This document shows, in pieces, positions 15,119 to 15,552 of a stretch of 15,552 bases of DNA. The notes beneath the pieces are model-generated. The model saw only the letters and a program-made list of their open reading frames with translations. It had not been told where the DNA came from and made no database searches. Position 1 is the first letter of the stretch. Each line of letters starts with the position of its first letter. Origin of the DNA: CAZZIZ01 sp964654535 (GTDB lineage: Bacteria; Bacteroidota; Bacteroidia; Chitinophagales; UBA2359). The stretch is from NCBI GenBank assembly GCA_964654535.1, contig CAZZIZ010000068.1:1-15552 (forward strand), in the 5' to 3' direction. The position numbers were made by a program, and so were the translations under genes.

Positions 15119-15552
15119 ATGCTAAATAGCAAACTACGCCCAATCGTAGTTCTTCTTCTCGTATCGATTTCAATGCTGACCTATGCTCAGCAATATGGAA
15201 ACGAATGGATAGACTATTCCAAAACGTACTATTCATTTGATGTAGCGGAGGACGGTCTATATCGTATTCCTTTCGAAACACTTAATGCGAGCGGAATCGA
15301 AATGCAGCCAGATGCATTTAGACTTTATTCTAAGGGAGAGCTGGTTCCGATTTACGTTTCCGACGTAAACAATTTTGGGCCTGGAGACTATATAGAATTC
15401 GTTGGGGAAAGAAACACAGGATATTTTGATACGCAACTTTATGCCAATCCTAACTGGCAACCCAACGACGACGTTAGTTTGTTTAGTGATAAGTCACGTT
15501 ACTTCTTAATTTCGGATGCGAGCGTTTCTGGTGGTCAATACACAACTTTAGA
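15119..15552 (+). CDS. Second PorU-like protein, N-terminal part only (runs off the window)
   Basis: An open frame from the ATG at 15119 continues unbroken to the window edge, giving 144 codons. It begins with a signal peptide (LRPIVVLLLVSISMLTYA, cleavage near AQ), then YGNEWIDYSKTYYSFDV. Over the first 109 mature residues it aligns without gaps to the upstream 1748-residue protein, with 57 identical positions by hand count, including FRLY, VPIYVS, DYIEFVG and GYFDTQLY. It is therefore a tandem paralogue. The catalytic C25 domain would lie beyond the window, so whether it is an active sortase is not visible. The 17-base gap to the upstream stop, with no terminator or promoter box, suggests one operon. 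The start is preferred because it precedes a complete signal peptide. Confidence 0.85.
   Translation, partial: MLNSKLRPIVVLLLVSISMLTYAQQYGNEWIDYSKTYYSFDVAEDGLYRIPFETLNASGIEMQPDAFRLYSKGELVPIYVSDVNNFGPGDYIEFVGERNTGYFDTQLYANPNWQPNDDVSLFSDKSRYFLISDASVSGGQYTTL

Noticed and set aside
1..15552. CRISPR array, tRNA, insertion sequence or prophage
   Set aside because: Nothing seen on either strand: no regularly spaced repeats, no cloverleaf, no transposase or integrase motif, and no terminal inverted repeats around the genes.

Overview
The window reads as a chromosomal segment of a Bacteroidota bacterium, most like a marine flavobacterial or Cryomorphaceae-type lineage. Three things point there: the linked set bamD / omega (Rpb6-like) / coaBC / DUF4835, the PorV/PorQ and PorU-type components of the type IX secretion system (T9SS), and upstream boxes fitting the Bacteroidota promoter pattern TTG-N(17-24)-TAnnTTTG. 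No tRNA, rRNA, CRISPR array, integrase or transposase was seen, and the window looks like vertically inherited sequence.

Layout. Positions 28-1953 hold two core metabolic genes on the + strand: accA (fatty-acid precursor synthesis) and dapA (lysine/peptidoglycan branch). Convergent to dapA, on the - strand (1966-3201), is a PLP-dependent alpha-oxoamine synthase of the serine palmitoyltransferase type, probably the first step of sphingolipid or sulfonolipid synthesis. A divergent promoter region (3202-3321) separates it from a + strand operon: bamD, rpoZ-like omega, coaBC and a DUF4835 secreted protein. Two of the junctions are four-base ATGA overlaps. A gamma-class carbonic anhydrase-like hexapeptide protein follows (6735-7271), then a family 9 glycosyltransferase whose conserved N-terminus lies upstream of any ATG/GTG/TTG and seems to need an ATT start at 7284.

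From 8265 to 8740 there is no gene. The first part (about 8271-8489) is a GC-rich, highly structured element with a direct repeat and two hairpins, one of about 30 base pairs. The rest is AT-rich and ends in a promoter-like region.

The last third is a T9SS cell-surface cluster. It holds a PorV/PorQ-family outer-membrane barrel (8741-9841), a 1748-residue PorU-like C25 cysteine peptidase ('PorU2'-type sortase, 9855-15101) with a complete His/Cys dyad and many beta-sandwich domains, and the beginning of a second paralogous PorU-like protein (15119 to the window end). The spacing suggests one transcript. In known T9SS, PorU and PorV form part of an attachment complex that cleaves cargo C-terminal signals and anchors cargo to the surface. 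A barrel plus two tandem sortase-like proteins therefore suggests a duplicated or cargo-specific attachment module, and this is the most interesting system in the window.
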